Source: Coprinellus micaceus
Taxonomy: Eukaryota > Basidiomycota > Agaricomycetes > Agaricales > Psathyrellaceae
Reading direction: 5' to 3'
DNA length: 64,000 bases
Assembly (NCBI GenBank): GCA_951394405.1
Contig: OX596340.1
Coordinates: 2,976,001-3,040,000 of the forward strand
A program made the position numbers and the translations under genes. The number at the start of each line of letters is the position of its first letter. Position 1 is the first letter of the stretch. The notes beneath the pieces were generated by a model. The model did no database searches. It saw only the letters and a list, made by a program, of their open reading frames with translations, and had not been told where the DNA came from. Shown here piece by piece: positions 11,290 through 21,442 of the stretch.

Positions 11290-12738
11290 ATGGCAGCAGA
11301 ACCCGAGCCAACCGAGGTCAGCCTTCCTACGCCCCAGGCCCACGACCTCCCACTTGAAGTCCTCGGCAAAATCTTCCAGCGGACGGCTTTGGACGAAGAG
11401 GGCTACACCATACGGGCCCAGCTACTGGCCCTGTGCCTGGTTTCCAGGGCGTGGTGGAAAGCAGCACGCTTGGATCACCAGCTTTGGGGACGGGTCGCTG
11501 TCTCTAAGGCGGACAACAAGCGAGCGTCTTATGAGAAGGCCGTGGAGTACTTGGACAGGGCCCCCGCAGCGTTTCGAGCTCTCAAGACGGGCCACGATCT
11601 CAAAGTCTTCACCTGCGACTGCTTGGAACGCAAGGCCTCAACAAATGTTACGAGACAGTGCGATGGCTACTTCCGACTGGTCTCGAAGCTTTTGAGGTCT
11701 GGGCTACCGTTGGATCACTTGGACATCGGGGTCAACACGACAGTGTGCTTGGATAGGTTGCGCGAGGTCATCAACAGCACGACATGCGTATGGGGAACCC
11801 TTCGGTCGCTCAAGGTCACCATCCTTGGTCCATGGATCCATGATCCCCCTCACTTCCTTCCACTCCGCCACCTACCTCCCCTCCAATCCCTCGAACTCGA
11901 CCTTTCCAAGGCGGAAGGGTGGGACTACCCGGGAATGCCGTTGCGCTTTACACCCATCGACTTACCCTCGACCACCCTTCGCGGTTTGTCCAACTTCTCA
12001 CTCACCCTTATCCGCAAGTCTGTGCCTTATGTGATGCACATCTTGTCGGAGTGCGTCAATCTCGAAACGCTGACTATCGACTTCGGCAAAAACAAGGAAA
12101 TCATATCCAACATCGAGATCGTAACCTTTCCCCGCCTCCACACGCTTACCGTGCGTAACGCGTCGCATCTCTTCGTCGCTCGCGCTCTACGCTTCCTCCG
12201 CGGTCCTGCGCTCGCAAATTTGACCATAGGCGTCAGGGATTACCCGTCCAAGGCCTACCTACCAAATCTCCCACAGGATTTTCGAGACTTCATCGAGTCC
12301 CTCGGTAACCTCACCCCTCTCCGATCCCTTACCCTTTGTGGGGAAGGAGCAAGGATCGCTAGGGTGGACTCGAACGAACTCATCTCCATCATTGCTGCCC
12401 TTCCCAACCTCAAACATCTTACTCTCAAAGCAATCCACTTTGATTCAAGGAAACTCCTCGACGCGTCCCGCCGTGAGATAGGATTCGCCTCGGCCCTCGA
12501 GTCCTTTGATTTGCAGTACCCCTATTCGACGGTCAGACTCGAACATATCCTTGCGTTCGTTCAGGGTCTGGCTCAAGACGCAAACGGACATCCTGCTGGG
12601 ATGAGGCGTGGGTTCAAGATGTTTACTATTCATCATCGCCGATCGGAAAAGGCGCTGGACGTAGTGTATACGACCTCTCCAATTATTCCGGAGCTCCGCG
12701 CAGCGCATGGGGTGACTATTGAAAGATACTTATCGTAA
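11290..12738 (+). CDS. F-box / LRR-like protein (copy 2)
   Basis: Single exon, 482 residues. Clear paralogue of the protein at 3469-4941: the F-box segment reads DLPLEVLGKIFQRTALDEEG, then ALCLVSRAWWKAARLDHQLWG. Shared landmarks are RAPAAFRALK, LKHLTLKAIHFDSRKLLDAS and a C-terminal IIPELRAAHGV (copy 1: LIAELRMVYGL). The role expected for the family is a substrate adaptor of an SCF ubiquitin ligase, with the leucine-rich body binding the target. The start is the first ATG of the frame and gives an N-terminus of the same length as copy 1. It faces the opposite way from copy 1, with two unrelated genes between them. Confidence 0.85.
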   Translation: MAAEPEPTEVSLPTPQAHDLPLEVLGKIFQRTALDEEGYTIRAQLLALCLVSRAWWKAARLDHQLWGRVAVSKADNKRASYEKAVEYLDRAPAAFRALKTGHDLKVFTCDCLERKASTNVTRQCDGYFRLVSKLLRSGLPLDHLDIGVNTTVCLDRLREVINSTTCVWGTLRSLKVTILGPWIHDPPHFLPLRHLPPLQSLELDLSKAEGWDYPGMPLRFTPIDLPSTTLRGLSNFSLTLIRKSVPYVMHILSECVNLETLTIDFGKNKEIISNIEIVTFPRLHTLTVRNASHLFVARALRFLRGPALANLTIGVRDYPSKAYLPNLPQDFRDFIESLGNLTPLRSLTLCGEGARIARVDSNELISIIAALPNLKHLTLKAIHFDSRKLLDASRREIGFASALESFDLQYPYSTVRLEHILAFVQGLAQDANGHPAGMRRGFKMFTIHHRRSEKALDVVYTTSPIIPELRAAHGVTIERYLS

Positions 12739-12907
12739 CAAGACTCGCATGTTGTGGCTCTCATGGTTCCTTTAGCGTTCCCCTTTTTTGTGGCTGCTCG
12801 TAGTAGTCGCCTCCTCAGTACAATTAGTATGCTCCAGCACGTTTATTTATTTAAATTGTTGATTCCACGAACGACTCTATCGGCATCTCTCTCTCCAAAA
12901 ATTCTCT

Positions 12908-13351
12908 TCACGATACCACCGCATCCGCCTCAATCTCCACCTTCATATCCTGATCCACAAACTTCACCCCCAAGATCATCGTTGCTGCTGGACCTCCCTC
13001 CTTCCCATCCACCCCCGCCCCGAACCCGCTCTCCTTCAACGCCTTCCCCACATCCCCTCCGTCCTCGTCGTGCGTCACGTACATCCTCACTCTCACGACA
13101 TCGGTCTTTGGATTCCCTCCGAGGGCTTCGATCGCAAACGCGATTTCGGCGAATGTAGCTTGGGCTTGGAGGTATGCGGAGGTGGGGTGCAGGATCGTTT
13201 GGGTTTTTGGGCAGAGGGAGGTCGTTCCCGAGACGAAAATGAAGGGACCCTTTTTGACGGCGCGTGAGTACTTGAACTGGGACTCGTAGGGGTTTGTTGT
13301 GCGGTGGTACTGGGTGGTGAGGGTGGTGGGCGCTTGTTCTGAGGTGGACAT
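12908..13351 (-). CDS. RidA/YjgF/UK114-fold protein
   Basis: Single exon, 147 residues, the usual size of the family. RidA proteins are small trimeric enzymes that hydrolyse reactive enamine/imine intermediates from amino-acid breakdown. Family landmarks are RAVKKGPFIFVSGTT near residue 30, QATFAEIAFAIEALGGN around residue 70 (helix packing against the sheet), VVRVRMYVTHDED, and the C-terminal MKVEIEADAVVS. The Arg that precedes the last strands in deaminase-active members (family pattern A-R-S) is not seen. The corresponding stretch reads GGPAATMILGVKFVD, so classical imine deaminase activity is doubtful. Probably cytosolic; no targeting sequence is evident. Confidence 0.85.
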   Translation of the reverse strand: MSTSEQAPTTLTTQYHRTTNPYESQFKYSRAVKKGPFIFVSGTTSLCPKTQTILHPTSAYLQAQATFAEIAFAIEALGGNPKTDVVRVRMYVTHDEDGGDVGKALKESGFGAGVDGKEGGPAATMILGVKFVDQDMKVEIEADAVVS

Positions 13352-13698
13352 GATGGGAGTGTAAAGTTGGTCTCAGACGGGGTGGTGTCTGGTCTTGATG
13401 TCGTGGAAATCGCGTCGTTGGCTACTTTATATGCAGGGCGGCACAATTGAACCCGAGCTGCACTCCGAGTCCCTTCGAGTCATATTCTTCGAGAAGGGAA
13501 TCCATAGCACTGATGGCGAGAAAATGTTAATTCTGTCTTTGGTATATCCGTACTAATTATAAGTCACAGGAGCGAGAAGGCGTGGTGGTACATTCATAGG
13601 ATCCGTATACATTGGTGGGCCATCGGATTTTCCGAGATCACAATCGCTTTGACCAAGCGTCGGTCTGCGTCGGTGATAAGGCGCTGAGCGCTGAGCGC
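13352..13698. other. Short intergenic region, nothing recognised
   Basis: Upstream of the RidA-fold gene and downstream of metallothionein A. Contains short GAGCGCT-type direct repeats just beyond the metallothionein stop (13682-13699). No coding potential was recognised. Confidence 0.4.
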
Positions 13699-14074
13699 TT
13701 AGCACTTGCACTCCTCGGGCTTGCACTGGCAGCTGTTAGAAAGGGTTCAAGGTAAGTTGCTGGCTCGAAAACATCGCTGGGGACTTGTACGTACTCGGTG
13801 CAGGTGCAAGTGGTGGAGCCGCAGCCCTTGTTGGAGTTGGTGGGCTTGGAGCAAGTGCAGGCGCTAGAGGGATTCGACCACAGTGAGCAACACTGGAGAA
13901 AGGTTAAGGAGGAACTACCGACCTTGAGCCAGTGCCGCAAGTGCAGGTGGTGCACGCGCAATCTTCGGCGCCGCACGAGAAGGAGACAGGGGTCATGGAG
14001 ATCTGGGAGACCTGGGCGGAAAATATGTGTCGTCAACATCAGCACCACGAGTTCGCGAGCAACGAGCGCACCAT
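13699..14074 (-). CDS. Metallothionein A, Cys-rich, 64 aa
   Basis: Small metal-binding protein, expected to chelate Cu, Zn or Cd in the cytosol. Four exons: 14074-14072 (only the ATG), 14011-13923, 13863-13795 and 13732-13699, with consistent phases. The product has 14 Cys in 64 residues and no aromatic residue except one Phe. The Cys are mostly in C-x-C pairs: CACTTCTC, ACTCSKPTNSNKGC, STTCTCTDCQC and EECKC. Two Cys clusters separated by a KPTNSN spacer resemble basidiomycete metallothioneins. It is about 70% identical by eye to metallothionein B at 19128-19520, which has three more Cys. The intron sits directly after the start codon in both genes. Unspliced reading from the ATG stops after 11 codons, which supports the splicing. 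Confidence 0.85.
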
Positions 14075-14241
14075 TGTGTTATTGGCTTCGAAAAGGGTAG
14101 AAATTTGGTTTTGGTCGAGAGGATCGATGGAATGGACGCTGAGAAATTGAAGGCCCAACCCCTCCCGCTTATATACATCCCCCAGAATTATTTGACCCCT
14201 GTTTATGCGATCAGGGGCCCTTGTCCAGAAAATACCTCAGA

Positions 14242-14325
14242 GTGGCTGTGCTGAGGCAAATGTGCGGGGACCAATCAGGAGGGTGCACGTGCCTCCAATC
14301 AACCCGAGAAGACCGCGCTGAGTCA
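14242..14325 (-). promoter_or_regulatory. Metallothionein A promoter block (TGACTCA, CACGTG, CCAAT)
   Basis: Read on the minus strand, this block contains TGACTCA (14319-14325), CTTCTCGGG, GCACGTGC, and then ATTGGTCCCCGCACAT, an inverted CCAAT box with flanking bases. It continues into TGCCTCAGCA and GCCAC. The same order and largely the same bases occur upstream of metallothionein B (18910-18996). TGACTCA is the Gcn4/AP-1 bZIP site, CACGTG an E-box and CCAAT the Hap-complex site. A TATATAAG box follows at 14170-14177, about 95 bp before the ATG. Confidence 0.7.
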
Positions 14326-16428
14326 GCTGCTGAACCCGCTGTCGCGCCGTTCGCTGAGCGATCCACTTGCCTCCTGACCCTCATGTTCGCTGACGAATTA
14401 CTCCGCTGAGGGATTATCTGGATGCTCGACGTCGCGAATGTTCAAGGCCTCAATATCATCGTAATACATTTCCAAAATTGACGCGGAATATATCGAGGAG
14501 CCCGCTCGAGGCCAGTCCAAGCATCTGGGTTGACGATTACAGCTGACATTTTTGACACTGGCAGAGCGCAGCTAGTCCACGATCACGGCGTGGGTCTGAA
14601 ATGGTGGCCCTCCTGTACGAGGAAAATCATCTAGGCCTTCCAAAGACGAGGTTCAAGCTTAAGCGTAGAAGCGATTAGACGCGAAGCGCAACGCCCGCTC
14701 GGCTAGTCACCTCGGTCATGAAGGCGGTCGTGGTCAGTGAATTGAACCTAATCCATCCCTGAAGGTGGTAAGCATGACGAGCTTATTACTACAGCTTTCC
14801 TTGGTAAGCGCAGAGATAGTTCCAAGGCTTCCTCGACAAGTGCGAAACATTCGTCACGGTGTTCGCGCCGACCCGTGACCGCACAGTATTCCGGAACTGT
14901 TACCTCTCTGGTCGACCATCGTTTTCTGGCTGCAAGCAGCCACGGCTCACTGGGGGTTGTCGCAATAATCAAGTACACTGGCGCCTTGAGATCCCATTCG
15001 CTTGCATCAAATTCGTATCAGGGATAGTCTCCTTCCGACCATCTGTGGGTGGGTTTCCTCCAGTACGGTCGTCTTTAGGATCAAGACTTCGTCGCGATGA
15101 ACTCGGAAGAGTTGCGAGTAAATTCTCCCCGTTTTATGCAGATTTCGACGATTGGCCGGCCCCTTTTGTGAAGAGTCAGCCCTTGCACCACGATATCGTC
15201 GATGACAGCGTTCCATTCACCTTGGCCCATGCGTGGGCGGGCTGAAGTTACAAGGTGAGGATAGAATTTTGATATTCATTATCCACCCTCCGGCGTCTAT
15301 TTACTGTTACAGGAATGAAGCCGACACCCATTCCAGCCCCAACAGTCCAATTAGAACCAGTATCTCAACAAGAAGTGGGTCTTGCCAAGGTCAGTCAGGG
15401 GCATTATATCGGTTTGAAGTGCTGCAGTTGATTATGTTTGTCGGAAGGCATCAAATACCTGGATGGGCTACTGGTTGATGGCAACCTCAAGCGGAAGTGC
15501 GCGTTTGGGCCCTTCAGCAAGGAAATGCCGAGCGAAACGGTCAACGTTGGACGATCGGCGAAGGCAAGTGTATCTGTTTGGCATCCGCCAGCTGCCATCG
15601 GTCTTTCGATAGCGTGAAGTCGCGCAGAGTTACCGACCTCTACCGTCGATCGCTGTCATGGTTAGCCTTTCAGCCTCATTTGCGTCGGGTACATCACGGG
15701 TCTCCTCCACATCCTCTTCCCGCAAAACCTAGAACTCGGCCATTCTCCCAGGACCTCTCACACCGATCAAAGGTCCCGGCATGTCCAACCAGGTCCAACC
15801 TTCCACATATCAATTTGATGCAAGATGTCACTTGCCTCCTCTCCAGAATCAAAGGGGTGATGTTCCTTGTCGCTCCGCTCTCGAGCTGACGTTTTTCGAA
15901 GGCTCGCCGAGCACCATGTGAGACACCCGTGTTCTTCCTTCGCGTCTCTCGTTGTCACGACATCTAAAGCGCGGCAAAACACGTTAGAGTGAACGTAACA
16001 TTGTCGCAACACTCCCCATAACTCCAACGGAATGTGCCCAGTGACAAACACACTACTCGCTAATTCCCATGGACCTATAGCGCCGCGGTACAGCACCAGC
16101 CTAACTAGCTTCCATGCGCTTCTAGGGGTAGTCAATTATACCCTTCGGTACTTCGACCGCTCGTCGTCCTTCGTCGTTTCGCCCGCGCCTGCCCCGTTCT
16201 GTGCATCCGCCAATCGGGTCGTACCGTGGGCTTCACGTATTAGCCACCGGAGGGCGGTTCTGGCGCAGTACGGTGGCGACAGAACGCTCCCCGATGCTAA
16301 CGCGGGGTGCTCGGCATCTCTTGAACTCTGGGTACATAAACATGGAAGCGCCCTATGGGTGAGCCGGTGTTTCGTGATCCTCCCACTATCCACCGTGTTC
16401 TTGTGCCCCTTTCCATGATACCCTGAGG
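14326..16428. other. Gene-poor interval, no gene recognised
   Basis: About 2.1 kb between the metallothionein A promoter and the DUF6534 gene. Scattered short open frames on both strands have no recognisable domain or spliceable continuation. No clear tandem repeat or RNA gene seen. Confidence 0.4.
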
Positions 16429-18212
16429 ATGGCTTTCGGCTCGACCCTCGGTAAGCGCATTCTGCAGTCCAAATGATCAGTCGCTAACTACCCTCACCCC
16501 TCCAGGCGCACTTTTGGTCGCGGTCTTCAGTTCGTTGGCTCATCCAATCACCGACTACATCGACTGACCCCTCTGCCAGTCAACACCTATCTCTACGGAC
16601 TGGCGACCTTTCAGTATGGCTCGTACTACAACAGCAGTCAGTCCAGTCGCAGTCGCGTAGAGTGTAATGAGCTTATCTGACTCCCCCGTGTCCTCGCCTC
16701 GCTTCAAGAGTTCAACGATCCTCTGTGGATTAAGCTCACGATCGGCGGCTTGTTCGTGACGGATACCTTCCACAGCATCTGGTGAGCACCTTCTACTTGT
16801 CAGCACCTCCTTCTCCGTGTCCTAATACCCTCCCTTCTATGCTTCTAGTATCCTCTACATGGCTTGGGTGTACGCGTGAGTCCGGCCCCGCGCGGATGGT
16901 GCAACGTTCCCTGACTTCTCTCCTGGCCTTCTCCCGGTCTGCCTTGGTGCCGTGTCCGATCTCAGAGTAGATAACTTCGCCAACCCCGAAGGTCTCATGC
17001 GTAAGTCACGATCCCTGCTTACTGCCCCCTATGCCCTTCCCTCCCCTATCGACTGTGCATCGCCTGAATTGGTAATTGAGAGTGCTTCGCTTACTTCTAT
17101 TGCTTTAGGGATCATATGGCCGTTCCCCCTCTCCGCCATTATGATGACATTTACGGCACTGGTCGTCCAGCTCTTCTTATCCTATCGGTCAGTTCAAGCT
17201 TGCCATCCATCTTTTCTGTACCATCAGAATTCCCCTTGTTGGCAAGGGATTGTTCTGATAGTATTCGCCACATCCTAGCATCCTCCTACTGACCAGAAGG
17301 TATTACATCTCGATTGGATTGGCCATCTTGGCCACTGGGTGCTTCGTGTCAGGTATGATTGTGGGAGTGAAGGTTTGGCTCGCTGGAAGGTGCGTTGAAC
17401 CTAGATCACGTCCACCGGACCATCCTGATTTCTGGGCGTTACGCGACCTCTAGCATGATGGAACTAGGGGGTGTAAATACCGTCTTGACCCTCTGGTTAT
17501 CGTCGGAAACCGCCATCGACGTTATCATCGCAGGTACATTTCCTAGAAGCTCAATCGATGCAATATACTGACGCACGCACGAAGTAATTCTGCTCTTCGT
17601 CCTTCACAGTTCGAAGAGTGGCCTCAGAAACTCTGATAGGGTGATGGAGCGCCTCATGAGAACATCGCTTCAAACAGGTTCGTGGATCCGCCCGTTCGTT
17701 CAGCCTACTCTGACCGGCCTTTGTGTTAGGTGTCTGCACAGGTCTATTCGCGACGATGTGTATGGTGCTATGGTTAGCAAAGCCTGGGACGATGTACTAT
17801 CTTGTCTTCGGTCTCCCAATTTCCCGAGTCTATACCTGCGTACGTCCCAACGGCCCCTTTCCCAGACCGTTGAATTAACTCGCCTCCAGTCCCTTCTGGA
17901 TACCTTACTCGCCCGAGAGACCCTGAGAGATATGCTCGACGGATCGGACACCTACGTATGCCCCATCCTTGTTGCCTCTTCCTGGTACTGATCCCTCCAT
18001 GTTTGATTTTCTAGATTGGCAGCAGCATTTTCGGAAAATCTGCAGGTACCGCGAGCGTGCTTCATGTTGCTCGAACGAGAGACGTCGAGCTCGCCCATAC
18101 AGACCGCCATCTCGGCGGCAAGCTGGAAGCGGTCAATTTGGAGCTGGCTCCGGGCGCGAGTTTGGGGGATGGCTGGAAGCTGGAATCTACGTTTAAGAGG
18201 AACGATGATTGA
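16429..18212 (+). CDS. DUF6534 seven-transmembrane protein
   Basis: Integral membrane protein of a family expanded in Agaricomycetes; molecular role unknown. Thirteen exons: 16429-16450, 16506-16529, 16580-16636, 16709-16781, 16849-16875, 16966-17000, 17109-17187, 17300-17389, 17454-17533, 17585-17677, 17730-17839, 17890-17955 and 18015-18212. They give 317 residues and all phases agree. Landmarks are MAFGSTLGALLVAVF at the start, KFNDPLWIK, FHSICILYMAWVYAVDNF, RIIWPFPLSA, QLFLSYRYY and the helix ISIGLAILATGCFVSG. The DUF6534 core follows: SSETAIDVIIAVILLFVLH, a basic loop, RTSLQTGVCTGLFATMCM, then SRVYTCSLLDTLLARE. The C-tail is hydrophilic. The exon 8 acceptor could be 17296 or 17299 (one residue difference). 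Introns make up much of the gene, so no single open frame reveals it. Confidence 0.85.
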
Positions 18213-18440
18213 TTGTTGAGACAGTACCGGCAATACTTCAGCGCTTCAGATTTCCCCTGCCGGGTTCTAAACCTCAAAATAGATACGCGTGCTCTATTCC
18301 ATGCTATGGGGCCAAGTCGGATATTCACCATGCAACAGATAGAATAGAGGTACGCCAAAGATACTGAGAACAGGGCTACCGCAGACGTAGAACCAGGATG
18401 CTAAAGAGGAATGTGAGGAGAACTGCTAAAATGCAGATCT

Positions 18441-18529
18441 TTAAAACCTCACCCCGTACGCCCTGCGAAGCTCTGGAATAAGCAGAGATGCAAGATAAGT
18501 TGTAGCTGCGCTGTCCGAGCGGCGATGGG
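18441..18529 (-). pseudogene. Decayed 3' tail of an F-box/LRR gene
   Basis: The minus strand here reads PHRRSDSAATTYLASLLIPELRRAYGV-type sequence ending at a stop (18443-18441). This matches the C-termini of the two F-box paralogues, especially HHRRSEK...YTTSPIIPELRAAHGV at the end of the 11290-12738 gene. Nothing upstream continues the protein, so this is a relic of a third copy. It lies just beyond the DUF6534 gene and before the metallothionein B promoter. Confidence 0.55.
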
Positions 18530-18909
18530 GAACCGTAGTCGTAGTCACATACGGACTGGCGGTATTGATTGCGGATTGAAACGGGAGGCTCTCGCGGGTC
18601 GGTAAGGGTAAGTCTGCCGGCGCCGAGCGCCACGGCCTGCTTGCTGCTCAATATGAGTGTTTATGTGCCGCCGTAATTTAAGGTCCTTCATAGGTATCGG
18701 GGTTTAGTAAGGGCGCTCGTCGCGAGTTGTACAGCTACTGTTTTGACCAGGGTGCGAGCCGTGCCCGTCAGTATTCGCTGCAACCCTCGACCCAGATGCT
18801 GAGCTCCGGATTTGACAGGGGTACTAGTTTGAGGTCTCCAGCACAACCCACGTCGAAAGTCCAGACGGTGGACTCGTGGAGGGCAGGACAGACGCTTGGC
18901 GTTGTCCGG

Positions 18910-18996
18910 TGACTCAGCGCAGCCTTCTCGGGATGATGGCCTCGGCACGTGCTACCCTCCAATTGGTCCCCGCACATATCCCTCAGGCATAGCCAC
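18910..18996 (+). promoter_or_regulatory. Metallothionein B promoter block (TGACTCA, CACGTG, CCAAT)
   Basis: Contains TGACTCA (18910-18916), CTTCTCGGG, GGCACGTGC, CCAATTGGTCCCCGCACAT and CCTCAGGCA followed by GCCAC. This is the same ordered block as upstream of metallothionein A. A CATATAAGCGG box is at 19034-19044, about 86 bp before the start codon; metallothionein A has TATATAAGCGG at the same relative place. The extent of matching outside coding sequence suggests either recent duplication or selection on the sites. Confidence 0.7.
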
Positions 18997-19127
18997 CTTG
19001 TTGCAAACAAGGACCAAACGACTCTGGGGAGGGCATATAAGCGGTGAGGATGGGCCCCATCCTTTCATTCCCCAACTCCATCGATCCCCGCAAACACAAC
19101 CAAGTTTTACCTCTCCTCAAGTACAAT

Positions 19128-19520
19128 ATGGTGCGTCCTCCCAACTTACTGGGGCTCGATGTTCAACACATCTATGCCGATGTTGACGAGGATATTTTTT
19201 CTCTCCCCAGGTCGCCCAGATCTCCACGACGCCTGTGTCCTTCACCTGCAACGGCGACGGTTGCGATTGCACCACCTGTACCTGCTGCTCTGGCTCCGGG
19301 TTAGTCACCTTTTGGGATTTTCCTATACCTGTGCTGACCATCGAGCAATGGCAGCTGCTCTTGCGCCTGCTCCAAGCCCACCAACTCGAACAGGTGCTGC
19401 GGTTCCAGTTCTTGCACCTGCACCAAGTCTGTTACCGCCTCGATTTATCTCACGTCTCGATACTGACTGCGAACCCTGTTCATCAGCTGTCAGTGCAAGG
19501 CAGACGAGTGCAAGTGTTAA
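19128..19520 (+). CDS. Metallothionein B, Cys-rich, 65 aa
   Basis: Four exons: 19128-19130 (only the ATG), 19211-19299, 19355-19426 and 19487-19520, giving 65 residues with 17 Cys. Clusters are FTCNGDGCDCTTCTCC, GCSCACSKPTNSNRCC and SSSCTCTNCQCKADECKC. It is a paralogue of metallothionein A at 13699-14074 with the same intron positions, including the intron placed directly after the ATG. The extra Cys-Cys pairs could raise metal-binding capacity or change metal preference; this is inference. It is expected to be a cytosolic chelator of copper, zinc or cadmium. The two genes are divergent, with about 5 kb between their start codons. Confidence 0.85.
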
Positions 19521-21442
19521 ATGCCTCTGAGCCTGCTATCGCCAGCGCGCCGCAGTCAGAGAAACGGCGACGTCGGGTGATCGTACGGCTTGCCAACGTG
19601 TTCGAAACCTATGAATGTGCTACTCCATCGTTCTCATGCTTGTAACATAGTACATTTGTACCCAATGACGCAGTTGACGTCTTTTTCCGAAAGCCCGCAA
19701 GTATCGCCCATGTGAAGAATTCCGCACCCCGCAAAACTTTGCGGTAGGCGTCGTTAGGATCATGGCCTGCTTTGGATGCACGAAAGGCCTAGGCGGCCTG
19801 TTTAATATCTCGTCGCACGATCGGTGCTTATTCGGTTATCCAGGAAAGTGCTGCGTTGTACCGCACCCTGAAGACTATGCACCGGGCGAAGACCCGGCCT
19901 TGGAGTCCACATCCACTCTCGTCCAAAGTTGTGAGCAGGAAGATCATTCTCTCGGGGGGTTGTGTGGCCGATGGGAATTGGGCAGGTGCAATTGCTTTCC
20001 AGCTGGGTTTCCATCCCGCTAACCGACTATGTGTTCTCTGGAAACGGTGGTTGTAGCGGTAAAGTAATATAGGGGCTTTCATGCGGAAGTCAATGTGATA
20101 GATTTCCGGGTAACCTCATCTCTGTTTCAAAGAAACATGGCCTGGCGGCTTTGCGAGGACGATAAGCGCCCACACCGGCCGAATGCCGGTCCGATGCGGC
20201 AATCGCCGTAGACCCCTATCTCGTCAATTCCACTCGTCTCCCGACCACTATGCCACGAAGAACTGCGTCTCCGCCCTTTCATGCTCCAAAAGACAGGGTA
20301 CCAGTTCGTGCCAACAAGGTCCACGTCCTGCAGCCTTGGCAACCTCCGGAGGGGTTCTTGGCCAACAGTTGGACCTAGAACACCAGCCTATCCGTTTTCA
20401 AGCAAGAACAGAGAACCACCACCTATACTTTAGAAGGGTTTGTCACATACCTCCATGCAATGACATATATGCCAGCAAGTCAACGATCGGTGGTGGTGGT
20501 GACCGAATTGGTTGGTCACTTTAGGGAATAGCGTTGTAACTGGGCAGACCCTGGCGCCGCGCGCGCATTAGTACACAGACATATGCGTCGATGATATCGT
20601 CGCCGGCTCGCTCCCGTTGCTTAAGCTCTGGCGCTTCCACCACTGCGCGCCATAGATATGGCGCTGTCCATCGTGCCGTGGCTCTCAACATTCGCAGTGT
20701 ACATACTGCCCGTTGAAGGAGCAACTCAGGCCAAGCCACCCTCACTACTGTACTAGGGGGCGTCACTGCAATCCCGTTCACGCTTCCGCCTTCCATGGAC
20801 ATAGCCGTGGTGCTGTCCTGGCTCCTGGGAGCCTCAGCAATGCGCCCTCGGTCAATTAGGCATTTATGGAAGATGTAAACGGTTCGACTCTCCTCAAACG
20901 TACTTACAGCGACAGTGCTTCCCAGTGTAGCTATGTGAGTTGCGGTATCAGCCGTGTATTTCCCTATTATTTCGGTCTGCGTTGATGCGGACGAGAACTT
21001 GTTGGGGTAGTATCTCAAAAATCCGTAGTTGGTCCCGTACTTACGCCCCCGGGGTTTCTCTGCACCATTTATCGAATTGGTCCTCTATTCAGCGTCCAAT
21101 CGGAGTAATTCAGAAATTGTTACCCTCTAACTTGAAGCTTGAACTTGAAAGTGCTCACACTCCAAGCAAAATCCAAGCTCGGCATATGATCATATGATGG
21201 TGATGGCGTCCTCCACAGCTTGCTCCTGACCATCATCGTCCCCCCAACACGGCGACTGACGACTAGAGGGCGCTCAGCATCGCCCAAAGGTCGAGTTGTG
21301 CACATTCGAAGCAGAGTAGCACCCACTGTGAGTCTACGCGCTCGCTGAGGGCGTCCTTTCACCCGGTCTGCCTTATTCACGTGTCTGCAGGATTTGGAAC
21401 AGAGACTTCTCTGAGCGGCAAAACGCGTCGTTTGAGTGAAAA
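19521..21442. other. Intergenic region with one doubtful open frame
   Basis: About 1.9 kb between metallothionein B and the Pex24p-like gene. Holds one exact TAAGCGCCC 9-mer at 20163-20171 and the unassigned minus-strand frame at 20521-21018, listed separately. No repeat or RNA gene recognised. Confidence 0.4.
20521..21018 (-). CDS. Doubtful hypothetical protein, 165 aa
   Basis: An uninterrupted 165-residue frame opening MRYYPNKFSSAST. It includes a basic helical-looking stretch (QRAVCTLRMLRATARWTAPYL) and ends RRQGLPSYNAIP. I do not recognise it. It has no signal peptide, no clear membrane segment and no paralogue in the window. It could be a real orphan, a decayed exon or chance. Confidence 0.2.
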   Translation of the reverse strand: MRYYPNKFSSASTQTEIIGKYTADTATHIATLGSTVAVSTFEESRTVYIFHKCLIDRGRIAEAPRSQDSTTAMSMEGGSVNGIAVTPPSTVVRVAWPELLLQRAVCTLRMLRATARWTAPYLWRAVVEAPELKQRERAGDDIIDAYVCVLMRARRQGLPSYNAIP

